Shown: piece after piece, positions 1-7,322 of the stretch
How the letters are laid out: each line of letters starts with the position of its first letter
How positions within the stretch are numbered: the stretch's first letter is position 1
Made by a program: the position numbers and the translations under genes
Notes under the pieces: generated by a model
Told to the model about the DNA's origin: nothing
The model's database searches: none
Seen by the model: only the letters and a program-made list of their open reading frames with translations
Origin: CAZSMK01 sp964608095
GTDB taxonomy: Bacteria; Sumerlaeota; Sumerlaeia; MWCT01; JAGHBZ01
Assembly: GCA_964608095.1 (NCBI GenBank)
Contig: CAZSMK010000038.1
Location: forward strand, 1 to 12,460
Length of the DNA stretch: 12,460 bases
Reading direction: 5' to 3'

Positions 1-67
1 GCCACGGTGAATCTTCGACTCCAGTTTCCTCGCACCCTCACGCGCGCGCGTATAGCGCCAACCATTT

Positions 68-94
68 GACCCATAAGTCCCATTCGTCCCATTT
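68..94. repeat. 9-bp tandem repeat, three units
   Basis: Three adjacent units GACCCATAA, GTCCCATTC and GTCCCATTT lie head to tail (68-76, 77-85, 86-94). From memory, CCCATAAGTCCCAT-like tracts recur in intergenic DNA of several uncultivated bacterial genomes. No function is inferred. Confidence 0.7.
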
Positions 95-273
95 AGGCGT
101 GCTCTCACGAGTGCGCATAGAACCCCGGGGGCGTGTACGAAAGCGAGTGCGAATATAGCGGAAAGTCTATCGGTATACCTGTGTGGAGTGAGGGCGCTAT
201 GCGCCCCGCCACGGCGCGTCTTCGATCCGTATTTCTTTACCATAAAATGATAGTTGTCTTGCTTTGTTGCCGG

Positions 274-296
274 GGGTCGTTCGGGCCGAACGACCC
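274..296. repeat. Perfect 11-bp inverted repeat (hairpin)
   Basis: GGGTCGTTCGG (274-284) and CCGAACGACCC (286-296) are exact reverse complements around a single base. As DNA this is a near-perfect palindrome. No T-tract follows on either strand, so an intrinsic terminator is not supported. It may be part of the intergenic repeat family or a protein-binding palindrome. Confidence 0.7.
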
Positions 297-330
297 TACT
301 CTTAACAAACAACCGAAAGCGACCACGGTC

Positions 331-378
331 ACGAGTGCGCGCACGCTCAGGCGTGCGACGGCGAGTACGAGTGCGGTT
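331..378. repeat. GAGTGCG-type low-complexity tract with hairpin
   Basis: The tract is a degenerate array of GAGTGCG/GAGTACG words. It contains the hairpin CGCACGC-TCAG-GCGTGCG at 340-357, a perfect 7-bp stem with a TCAG loop. The same hairpin with one mismatch recurs at 544-563. An inverted version (CACGC-CTGA-GCGTG) lies in the right flank near 11910-11923. Its 3' end overlaps the start of element B. Confidence 0.7.
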
Positions 379-491
379 TAAAAAAGGATATGAGACAATT
401 TTTTATTCGTGTAATCCGCGTAATTCGCGGGTAAAGAAAAAAGGGATTTTAAGTGGTAAAAAAATTAGTGGAGATAAGTGAATATCCGTGG
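353..491 (+). repeat. Interspersed element B, left copy
   Basis: This segment of about 139 bp matches the reverse complement of 12119-12256 almost end to end. Shared landmarks are the GAGTACGAGTGCGG start, a core with GTGTAATCCGCG and AATTCGCGGG, an A/G-rich AAAAAAGGGATTTTAA run, and the ATTAGTGGAGATAAGTGAATAT end. A second partial match lies at 12404-12460, cut by the window edge. No open frame is conserved between the copies, so it is treated as non-coding repeat DNA. Confidence 0.85.
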
Positions 492-573
492 TTCGATTAG
501 AGTTTTTTTTGGTAACAACATTATACGACTACGATCACGAGTGCGCGCACGCTCAGGTGTGCGGGTGCGCTTT

Positions 574-781
574 TAGTGACAAGGGGGGAGGCTTATTCTA
601 CAGTACCGAAAAGGGGTGACAAGCGAGGACGCTTATCCTACATTTTTTTCGCTGGGATAACAAGTTTTGAAAGCATCATGAAAGTGTACCAACATCCAGT
701 GCAGGGGCTGATTTTGTGGGATAAAAAATTTCATGATGTCCTGCTGAGCCTTGTATGATGTGCTTCTCCCAATTTCGCGAA
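574..781 (+). repeat. Interspersed element A, left copy
   Basis: About 208 bp match the reverse complement of 11669-11876. The first part contains two units of a roughly 41-bp tandem repeat sharing GTGACAAG near their starts and CTTAT-CTACA later. The inner edge is the palindrome TTCGCGAA. A short open frame (576-758, 60 codons) runs through it. Its first part reads in the same frame in the other copy, but differences between copies are not concentrated at third codon positions, so coding is doubtful. The element lies about 130 bp ahead of the gene starting at 912. Confidence 0.85.
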
Positions 782-821
782 CGGCTCCCGCTTCTGTTTT
801 CTGAAGCTCTTTTCACTTTAC

Positions 822-851
822 TTTACATATTTCGGGGGGTATGAACATAAA
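822..851 (+). promoter_or_regulatory. Possible sigma-70-like promoter
   Basis: TTTACA (822-827), an 18-bp spacer and CATAAA (846-851) resemble -35 and -10 hexamers about 60 bp ahead of the start codon at 912. A second -10-like TATAAC lies at 861-866 without a good -35 partner. Position fits the secreted-protein gene pair, but the hexamers are only moderate matches. Confidence 0.3.
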
Positions 852-911
852 GTTTTAGCATATAACGAAAGTGTAGAGGCATTAGTCCTTTCATATAAGC
901 CGGAGTAATAG

Positions 912-3008
912 ATGAAAAGATTTTTTCTCGTTCTATTGTTAATGATTCCCGCGCTTCTGATAAGCGCGAATGTGGGATACGGCAAACTTCACATTTTCTT
1001 CCTGGACATCGGTCAGGGCGACGCTACGTTGATCGTAGGGCCCGACGGCAGTTCATGCATAATAGACGGCGGACCGAGCGATGATACAGCTCCCTTTGTC
1101 GATGCCATGGATTATGCGATAAACAACGGTTTGTCCGATGACACTCTCGACTATGTCGTAGTCACCCATTTCCATGCAGACCATATAAAGGGGCTGGATG
1201 AATTTCATGCCCTGTATCCCGGCGGTCTGATAGCCGCTTACGATCGTGGCGGGACATATTCAACAATCGCATTCGATGAATACGACGCCTATTTCGGCAC
1301 GGCAGGATTGAACAAAAGACAGAATGGAACGGCTTTTTCCCTTGGCGAAGCAACGATGACGTACCTCGGGCGTGGTGGCTCAGGTTCAAGCAGCGATGAG
1401 AATAATAACGGTATAGTATATCGCCTCGACTTCGGTGAGTTTCAATGTTTCTTCGGAGGAGACCTCGAGAAAAGCTATGAACCGCCGAAAGGGCAGATTG
1501 CCGGCGATGTCGACCTTTATCAAGTGAATCATCACGGCAGCTATAATGCATCGCAGACCTCCTTCCTGGATTACATTAAACCGGAGGCGCACGTATTCAG
1601 CTATGGAATCGGGAATTCCTATGGACATCCCTCGAGCGAGGCGATTGAACGGCTCGATAATATCGGCTCGATTCGCTACGACACTCCTTACGACTACTTC
1701 AACGGGCATCTCTTTACGTATTGTATTACCGATGGACAGGGCTATTTTTCAATAAACGGTGAGGAGTATTCATTACCGGGTTGGGTACCAACTGCAGAGC
1801 CGGTGGAAAAATGGAGTCAGTCCCCCAACCATGAAAATGGCTATGATGTGGAATCCTGGATTTACAATCTTGATGAAGAGGTCGTCGCCGACGATTGGAT
1901 ATGTACAAGCGGTTTACCCATAACGCAAATCCGCTGGTGGGGATCGTACCCCGGCTGGGAGGAGGATACATCGACCTCTGTCACGGCGCCTCTGGCGAGG
2001 CCTGCTGCATTTGTGATTAAATGGTATGAGTATGTCCCTGGTACACCTCATGGGATTCCCGGCGACCTTCTTTCACAGGATTATTGTACTTCGTTCACGG
2101 AACAATGGCATACGGCGGTACCGCTCTGGAACAAGCCCGGTAAGTGGGAGCATGAATTTGTGTATGATTGTGATCTTCAGACTTCTATGCCACAGGTTGC
2201 AGATACGAACTACTTCCTGACCATACAGGCGTTATATACAGAGCCGCACACCTATAAGTGGGGTTGGGCAAATTCAACAAGCGAGTGGAACGACGGTGCG
2301 CTTGTCTCGACCGATACGTTGACATGGACGGAACTTACCTGGCCGATGGGACACGAGCTCGAAGGTCGTTCCATGGACATGTCGTTCGAGCTCCGGTCGC
2401 CGATACCCGATTATGACACCGATGGGATTCCCGATGCGCTCGAATATCTATTGCCCCCTATCGGCAGAAGCAATAAATATCTGCCCGACAGCGACGGTGA
2501 CGGGTTGACGGACGGACAGGAAGATGCCAATGAAAATGGTAGCCATGATCCGGGTGAGACGTGCACGCGAAATCCCGACACTGACGGTGATGGACTCTAT
2601 GACGGCGTCGAGGTTCTCTTGTTGAATACCGACCCACTCGACATGAATGACCCTGTTTCGTATACGGATAACGACGCCGATGGGTTACCGGCAAGCATCG
2701 ATCCAGACGACTCGACACCCGATACCGACGGCGATGGATTCACCGACCGCTACGAGCTGCTTCATGGAAGCGATGGGAACCTTGAGGGCGATATGCCTCC
2801 TCTTGGCGACCTCGATGGTGACGGTTCCCTTACGCAGGACGATTGCGATATCGCTCGAAAGCTTTGTCTCGGTATTTATGAATGGGAAGATTATAACGTC
2901 GGCAATATGGACGTTAACTGCGACGGGAGATTGACGAATATGGACTGGCTTATACTTCGCCGCCATCTCATCCCTGCAAGTGGATTTAATCTTCTCCCGA
3001 GAGAATAA
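912..3008 (+). CDS. Secreted ComEC-like MBL-fold hydrolase with TSP3 repeats and dockerin-like tail
   Basis: This 698-residue protein starts at an ATG with GGAG six bases upstream and has an N-terminal signal peptide (about residues 1-24). Residues 25-290 form a metallo-beta-lactamase fold of the ComEC/Rec2 C-terminal type. Motifs are GQGD (34-37), THFHADH (85-91), FGGD ending at D184, NHHGS with H207-H208, and NSYGHP (235-240). The competence membrane channel of true ComEC is absent, so this is a stand-alone exported hydrolase; phosphodiesterase or nuclease activity is inference. Residues about 301-498 resemble a beta-rich domain of secreted proteins, with VADDW and WWGSY motifs. Residues 500-630 carry Asp-rich DxDGDG calcium repeats of the thrombospondin-type-3 kind. 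From D633 to about 690 there are two Ca-binding loops, DLDGDGSLTQDD and NMDVNCDGRLTNMD, spaced as in a type I dockerin. It probably forms an operon with the next gene 27 bp downstream. Confidence 0.9.
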   Translation: MKRFFLVLLLMIPALLISANVGYGKLHIFFLDIGQGDATLIVGPDGSSCIIDGGPSDDTAPFVDAMDYAINNGLSDDTLDYVVVTHFHADHIKGLDEFHALYPGGLIAAYDRGGTYSTIAFDEYDAYFGTAGLNKRQNGTAFSLGEATMTYLGRGGSGSSSDENNNGIVYRLDFGEFQCFFGGDLEKSYEPPKGQIAGDVDLYQVNHHGSYNASQTSFLDYIKPEAHVFSYGIGNSYGHPSSEAIERLDNIGSIRYDTPYDYFNGHLFTYCITDGQGYFSINGEEYSLPGWVPTAEPVEKWSQSPNHENGYDVESWIYNLDEEVVADDWICTSGLPITQIRWWGSYPGWEEDTSTSVTAPLARPAAFVIKWYEYVPGTPHGIPGDLLSQDYCTSFTEQWHTAVPLWNKPGKWEHEFVYDCDLQTSMPQVADTNYFLTIQALYTEPHTYKWGWANSTSEWNDGALVSTDTLTWTELTWPMGHELEGRSMDMSFELRSPIPDYDTDGIPDALEYLLPPIGRSNKYLPDSDGDGLTDGQEDANENGSHDPGETCTRNPDTDGDGLYDGVEVLLLNTDPLDMNDPVSYTDNDADGLPASIDPDDSTPDTDGDGFTDRYELLHGSDGNLEGDMPPLGDLDGDGSLTQDDCDIARKLCLGIYEWEDYNVGNMDVNCDGRLTNMDWLILRRHLIPASGFNLLPRE

Positions 3009-3035
3009 CATATTTTTTAATGAGAGGAAAGTGTA

Positions 3036-3560
3036 ATGCGAACAGTTTTGTTAAAAGCCTTATGTATATGTGCTTTGGTTTCATATACCCACATTGGGAT
3101 AAGCGCCGCATCCATCGCAACATCTCTTTTCAGCGGTGACCCTTATTCTCCGAACAGCCAGTTCGTGATCCAGGTTGCGGTGGTAAGCAATGATACAGGA
3201 CAAATCCCCGAGAGCTACGCACTTCGGATAAAGTACGACGCCGCTTCATGTATTTATCAGGGAATTGCTGATGCGCCGGGATTCAGTTTTGATCCCTTAA
3301 TTGCACCCGAAGAGGGAACCGCGCCGACAAACTTCCGCGATGTGAATGGCGATTATATCGGCAATAGCAACGCTACTCCTATACTCTTCAGGGTAGCGTT
3401 TCAAACTACCTCCAATCCATCGGTTTTCAGTATAACCATAGAGGACGACCCGGACAACGATGCATTTCTCGATGCGAACATCGATTACGTCGCTCATTCT
3501 TTTTCCAACACGGCGACTGAAAGCTTACCTGTCGAGCTGGATTGGATGATAGTTCAGTAG
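3036..3560 (+). CDS. Small secreted protein, cohesin-like beta-sandwich candidate
   Basis: This 174-residue protein begins with a signal peptide (about residues 1-25, ending near SAAS). GAGAGG eight bases upstream supports the ATG. The mature part is beta-rich with no membrane anchor. Its layout resembles cohesin-fold modules: a YSPNSQFVIQVAV strand, SYALRIKYDA (the usual LxYD region), a glycine/proline-rich middle, ATPILFRVAF, and FSITIEDDPDND. That assignment rests on pattern only and is uncertain; another jelly-roll adhesion module is possible. The C-terminus ends SLPVELDWMIVQ. LPVEL normally introduces a further Ig-like or sorting domain in FCB-group exported proteins, so this one may be shortened. 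It follows the dockerin-tailed hydrolase by 27 bp and is probably co-transcribed, which makes a binding partnership worth testing. Confidence 0.8.
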   Translation: MRTVLLKALCICALVSYTHIGISAASIATSLFSGDPYSPNSQFVIQVAVVSNDTGQIPESYALRIKYDAASCIYQGIADAPGFSFDPLIAPEEGTAPTNFRDVNGDYIGNSNATPILFRVAFQTTSNPSVFSITIEDDPDNDAFLDANIDYVAHSFSNTATESLPVELDWMIVQ

Positions 3561-3576
3561 AAGACGATTTGCGCAT

Positions 3577-5910
3577 TCAGGGAACTTTACCCTCGATAAT
3601 TTCAATCCGTTCCTTTACCTGTTCTTCATGTTCTGAAGTTAGATTTAAAGATAATAGTTTATTGTAGAGTTTTAAGGCTTTGTCCGGCATGCGGAGTATT
3701 TCATAAATGTTTGCCTGTTTGAAGAGATATAACGGGTCTTGAGTGAGTTCATAACATGTTTCGGCATATTCAAGCGCGCGTTCCCACTCTTTTTGAGCAA
3801 TAGCGACGTCCATAAGCAATTTATTTGTGTCGGTATTAGCCGGAGCGCTCTTTAGAATCCCTCGAAAAATCTCCTCTGCCTCGTTATACCTTTTTTGCTT
3901 GATGTACAATTCACCCAAACGCCGGGAAGATACTAAATACTGAGGTCTCAAATCGATCGCTTCCTTGAAATAACGCTCGGCAAGGTCATATTGATTCATT
4001 TCCTGGTATATTCGTGCGAGGTACAGCATGGAATGAACGTTCTTGGGGAATTTCTCCAGGTGCTCGAGAAATGCCTTCTCTGCACGGGCTGTTTCACCAA
4101 GTTGAAGATAAATCTCTCCCAGCAGATGGATATTCTTCTTTCGCAGATCGGGACTCTCTTCAATAAGCGTTTTTGCCTTTTTATAGCACTTTATTTCGAG
4201 TTCTGTTTGACCGATTTTACTGTATTCTTTTCCCAGAGTATAATAAAGAATCGGATCATCCGGATGAAGGAGAAGTGCGCGTTTGTATATTTCCAGCATG
4301 GATTTGACCTGGTTCATTGATAGGTCGCGCCAGAAAAGAATAGATTCTCCGGTGGGAGTCTGAACTTGAAGCAATGGTTTATAAAAACTGGTGAAGAGTT
4401 CCCTGTTCTCGAGGATAAATTGTTCGGCATGTTCATAGTTTGTGGCAATACCAATATTACTGAACCGTTCGTGTGACCCGGGCTTGAAATAGACGTAATC
4501 GAGTAGTGGCAGACTGTGATAGAGTTCCTCATCCTCGACGAGACCGGTTATTCTGACCTCGATGTTATCATGAGAAAGAAGAGTGGCGTAATATTGAAAG
4601 ATCGTTGCGTGGGTATGATCCTCAAGGGACAAGACCATCATCAGCGGCGACTGTTGCTCATGAGCTCTCGACTGTTCCATGACCCGCTGGACAACTTTCT
4701 TGACCTGCCATTTATCCTCCTCGGGAGATAGGGTATATCTGTTCAAGCCCCAATAAGGACCGCCCAAAAGACCCAGGAGTAACTGAGTAAATCCCAGGAT
4801 CCCCACTATCACCGGAAGAGAAAACTTTTTAAGAAAGTGAACACCTCTGATTTTCGTTGATAGGATTAAGAATCCACCCGCAGTAAGAACAGCGATGACG
4901 GGCATCAGCGATAAGGTATGTTTGGGGCTCTTGGAATGTATGAATGTGAAGAATAGATAAGGAATACCCAACCATAACGCAAACATACCTAAACGTTTTA
5001 AGTGACCCAGCGCAAGACCTGCTACTGCCGCGATCATTGCGAGGAACAAAGGCGGCGAAAGATACCAACTGTAATTGTTCAACAATCGAAAAAAATTTGA
5101 TATGGTAAAAAGGCGCTCGCTCTCGTGAAGAATCGCCGTACTTTCCTGGGTTTGTTCCATATGCGAGAACACGTATTCCGAATGTGGAATGTACCACGAT
5201 GCGGTGAATAGAGCCGCTACCAAAAGGCCGATTGCAAGGTTCCCAAACCGTCGAGATCGTCGACTTCTATTTACTTTTATCAGCCAGTATATCGCCGGAC
5301 CGATAATGAAGAGAAAATACGTCCATTTCATCAGCATACCTAGACCCGCAACTATCCCTGCAACAACACAATTAGAAGGTCTGGCTTTTCCATCATCGGC
5401 GACCACACTCCAGATAAACAAAATGGTAAAAGCCGGCAAGGCGAAATCGTTGTAATAATCATGAGAAAAAATCGCCAGAAGCGGATAAGAGAGTACCAAC
5501 AAGCCGGAAGCAAAGGCAGCCTGCCGATTCTTGAACAAGTGATGCGTGGTCATGGCTGTTCCGACTACGATGAGGAGCATTAAGACAAGATTGATAGAAA
5601 AGATGACGATGGGTGGTTGCTTGCCGAAGATAAGCCAGAAAGGTTGCGTCAGGAGATAATAGCCCGGCGGATAAGAAGGAAAGATTTTAGTGATCGTATT
5701 TATCAGGTGAGGGGGAAGTTGTACTAATACTTCATACAGGGAGAGGCTGATATACAAATGACGCGCCTCATCGCCGGAAGGAGGCGAGCGGTCAATCGCA
5801 AAATAATACCCCATTACCAGAACGGTCAAAACTATCAGTACAACAAATTCTTTTCGCTCTCTTATGAATTCCTTAAACCTTCCCATGTGTTCCAGCCAGA
5901 TGTTTAACAC
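3577..5910 (-). CDS. GT39-like (GT-C fold) membrane glycosyltransferase with C-terminal TPR repeats
   Basis: This 777-residue membrane protein starts at GTG (5910). An ATG at 5886 (residue 9) is an alternative; neither has a strong ribosome-binding site. The first segment (residues 22-39) is followed by PPSGDEARH, where D47-E48 match the catalytic acidic pair of the first external loop in GT39/ArnT/PMT-type enzymes. Roughly ten further hydrophobic segments run to about residue 390. These enzymes move sugars from polyprenyl-phosphate donors to lipid or protein on the outer face of the membrane; donor and acceptor cannot be read here. A soluble domain follows, and from about residue 533 there are around six TPR units (for example LYYTLGKEYSKIGQ, YLARIYQEMNQYDLAERYF, LGELYIKQKRYNEAEEIF). 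Its stop lies 16 bp from the convergent stop of the secreted protein gene, with no clear terminator between. Confidence 0.88.
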   Translation of the reverse strand: MLNIWLEHMGRFKEFIRERKEFVVLIVLTVLVMGYYFAIDRSPPSGDEARHLYISLSLYEVLVQLPPHLINTITKIFPSYPPGYYLLTQPFWLIFGKQPPIVIFSINLVLMLLIVVGTAMTTHHLFKNRQAAFASGLLVLSYPLLAIFSHDYYNDFALPAFTILFIWSVVADDGKARPSNCVVAGIVAGLGMLMKWTYFLFIIGPAIYWLIKVNRSRRSRRFGNLAIGLLVAALFTASWYIPHSEYVFSHMEQTQESTAILHESERLFTISNFFRLLNNYSWYLSPPLFLAMIAAVAGLALGHLKRLGMFALWLGIPYLFFTFIHSKSPKHTLSLMPVIAVLTAGGFLILSTKIRGVHFLKKFSLPVIVGILGFTQLLLGLLGGPYWGLNRYTLSPEEDKWQVKKVVQRVMEQSRAHEQQSPLMMVLSLEDHTHATIFQYYATLLSHDNIEVRITGLVEDEELYHSLPLLDYVYFKPGSHERFSNIGIATNYEHAEQFILENRELFTSFYKPLLQVQTPTGESILFWRDLSMNQVKSMLEIYKRALLLHPDDPILYYTLGKEYSKIGQTELEIKCYKKAKTLIEESPDLRKKNIHLLGEIYLQLGETARAEKAFLEHLEKFPKNVHSMLYLARIYQEMNQYDLAERYFKEAIDLRPQYLVSSRRLGELYIKQKRYNEAEEIFRGILKSAPANTDTNKLLMDVAIAQKEWERALEYAETCYELTQDPLYLFKQANIYEILRMPDKALKLYNKLLSLNLTSEHEEQVKERIEIIEGKVP

Positions 5911-5978
5911 TTACCACTCAATGCGAGGTTCTTCTTCTCTTCGACCAATCACGTTCATGCATTCAGAAGAGACTCGTT

Positions 5979-6107
5979 TCAATTCTTTCTCTTCCCCTTC
6001 TTTTTCCCCTTCTTTGCGGTCATATCTCGAACCTTTGCGAAGTATTGTTCATTTAGAGCCTCTTTGTCTTCGGAACCGCCGAATTCTTCCTCGGGATAGT
6101 TTCCCAT
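5979..6107 (-). CDS. Possible small protein, acidic N-terminus and Lys-rich tail
   Basis: A 42-codon frame begins at ATG (6107) directly after an in-frame stop and ends at TGA (5979-5981), 68 bp ahead of the glycosyltransferase gene. The predicted protein starts MGNYPEEEFGGSEDKEAL and ends KKGKKKGKRKN, a charge-split composition that looks protein-like rather than random. The ribosome-binding site is weak. A competing 28-codon frame overlaps it, starting at an ATG near 6140 with AAGG suitably placed upstream. No family is recognised. It could be a leader or small nucleic-acid-binding protein, a gene remnant, or chance. Confidence 0.35.
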   Translation of the reverse strand: MGNYPEEEFGGSEDKEALNEQYFAKVRDMTAKKGKKKGKRKN

Positions 6108-6338
6108 TTATACCGATTATTACAAGCCTCAAGTTTCATACTTACCTTAAAAAAAGAACGCGATGCAAACGTTATTGTAGTTCGAGATAAGAGAAAGAGG
6201 GAATATGATAGTCTTACCTTGTTGCGTGGTGGACTATAATCACCTATGGCTTGCAGGTGAATGGAATTTTAATCTGGCATAATTCGAATCAAAAACCCCC
6301 CAGAAAAGAAGCTTGTTATGAAACCGGCATAGACATAA
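6108..6338. other. Intergenic stretch without a supported gene
   Basis: This AT-richer gap lies between the exchanger gene and the small frame. A 25-codon plus-strand frame (6205-6282) follows GAGGG closely, but nothing in its sequence supports a real protein. A C-run (CCCCCC, about 6296-6301) stands near the 3' end of the exchanger gene without a hairpin. No terminator or RNA gene is evident. Confidence 0.5.
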
Positions 6339-7298
6339 TCAATCAACACCGTTCAAGAAATATGCACCCACAAAGAAGATTACATAGAGGCTTATGAGTA
6401 GGGCTCCTCCCCATCGCGGGACTTTCTTATGTAACATGAAGATCGATAAAATGATGACTGTTATAAAACACAATGGAAGATAAAATTTCAAAACCTCGTC
6501 ACTGACAGGAACGGAATTCACCAGAGATATTATGCCGGCGTTAAAGAGAAAAAAAGCCAGGATAGAACCAGCCACATTTCCGTAACTTATCTCTCCCCTT
6601 CCCTTCAACGCTGCGGGCAATTCTCTTGCCAACTCTTCAATACTCACCAGCAATGCCAGGATGGTCATTCCAAAGACGGTTTCTGAGAAATTAAGACTTT
6701 TAATAAGGCTCCTGGATGTGGTAACCAGGATTTCACTTCCAATGATAATTGCAGCAAGCGATAAGATGAGAAGACCGAAGGATTTCCACTTGCTGATTTC
6801 TTCAGCTTCTTCGAGCACTTCAGCGACTTCACCGGTGGGTTCAATATCGAGTCCCCTTTCGCTCAAATACAGGAGAAACAAAACAGCCAACACAAACCCC
6901 AGGAGCAAGAGTACGCCATCAATGCGCGATAGTTGACCGTCAAGAGCAAGAACACTAAGAAGAAGCACAGCCAGAACAGGCACCGCGAGCATCTGTTTCG
7001 GCGCTTGCTTGAATTCTAAAGGAGCAAACAGGGCAGTAATTCCAAAAGCGAGCGCACCAGCTACCATCGCCGCGCCAATAACAGACCCCAATGCAATCCC
7101 GGCTACTCCTTCAAAAGAAGCTACTGCTCCAGTGGCGAGATTTTCAGGATCAAAACCTATAAAGATGACGCTGACAAGAAAGGTTGAGATTCCAAAACCC
7201 AGGGACGTTCCCACAGCTCCATTGACAAGTTTCTCGGCAAAGTAGACAACCAGCCCAAGTCCAATAACAAACAACCCTATGGCAAGAATGATGCTCAT
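6339..7298 (-). CDS. Divergent Na+/Ca2+ exchanger-family antiporter
   Basis: This 319-residue integral membrane protein has two homologous halves, as in the sodium/calcium exchanger (CaCA/YrbG) superfamily, joined by an acidic cytoplasmic loop (about residues 151-172, rich in Glu). The alpha-1 repeat reads GFGISTFLVSVIFIGFDPENLATG (key D50, P51, E52, N53). The alpha-2 repeat reads FGMTILALLVSIEELARELPAA, followed by GNVAGS and FLFN (E221, E222, N241, N253). The canonical TSxPE signature is missing from both repeats, replaced by FDPEN and SIEEL. From memory, similar variants occur in a divergent antiporter subgroup that includes archaeal members, so ion choice may differ. ATG at 7298 is chosen; AAGG lies ten bases upstream. 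An 8-bp inverted repeat sits 25-60 bp ahead of it. Confidence 0.85.
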   Translation of the reverse strand: MSIILAIGLFVIGLGLVVYFAEKLVNGAVGTSLGFGISTFLVSVIFIGFDPENLATGAVASFEGVAGIALGSVIGAAMVAGALAFGITALFAPLEFKQAPKQMLAVPVLAVLLLSVLALDGQLSRIDGVLLLLGFVLAVLFLLYLSERGLDIEPTGEVAEVLEEAEEISKWKSFGLLILSLAAIIIGSEILVTTSRSLIKSLNFSETVFGMTILALLVSIEELARELPAALKGRGEISYGNVAGSILAFFLFNAGIISLVNSVPVSDEVLKFYLPLCFITVIILSIFMLHKKVPRWGGALLISLYVIFFVGAYFLNGVD

Positions 7299-7322
7299 CT
7301 GTTTTTAACCTTATTTCGGTTA

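Larger units (their letters stand above)
1..911. other. Gene-free, repeat-rich left flank
   Basis: No convincing coding sequence is visible. Short open frames here run through low-complexity or repeat DNA and have no recognisable protein features. The stretch holds a 9-bp tandem repeat, GAGTGCG/GAGTACG-type low-complexity tracts with hairpins, a long perfect inverted repeat, and the interspersed elements B and A listed separately. Short motifs of the form CCACGG-n-TCTTCGA occur at about 2-18 and 211-227. They recur in inverted orientation in the right flank, so the similarity between the two flanks extends beyond A and B. Confidence 0.75.

Noticed and set aside
133..481. Overlapping short frames in the left flank
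   Set aside because: They lie in low-complexity tracts and element B, with no start signal and no conserved protein features.
1..911. Insertion sequence
   Set aside because: Repeats are present but no transposase reading frame or target-site duplication could be seen.
6205..6282. 25-codon plus-strand frame after GAGGG
   Set aside because: Too short, no family resemblance, opposite in direction to its neighbours, and the GAGGG spacing is poor.
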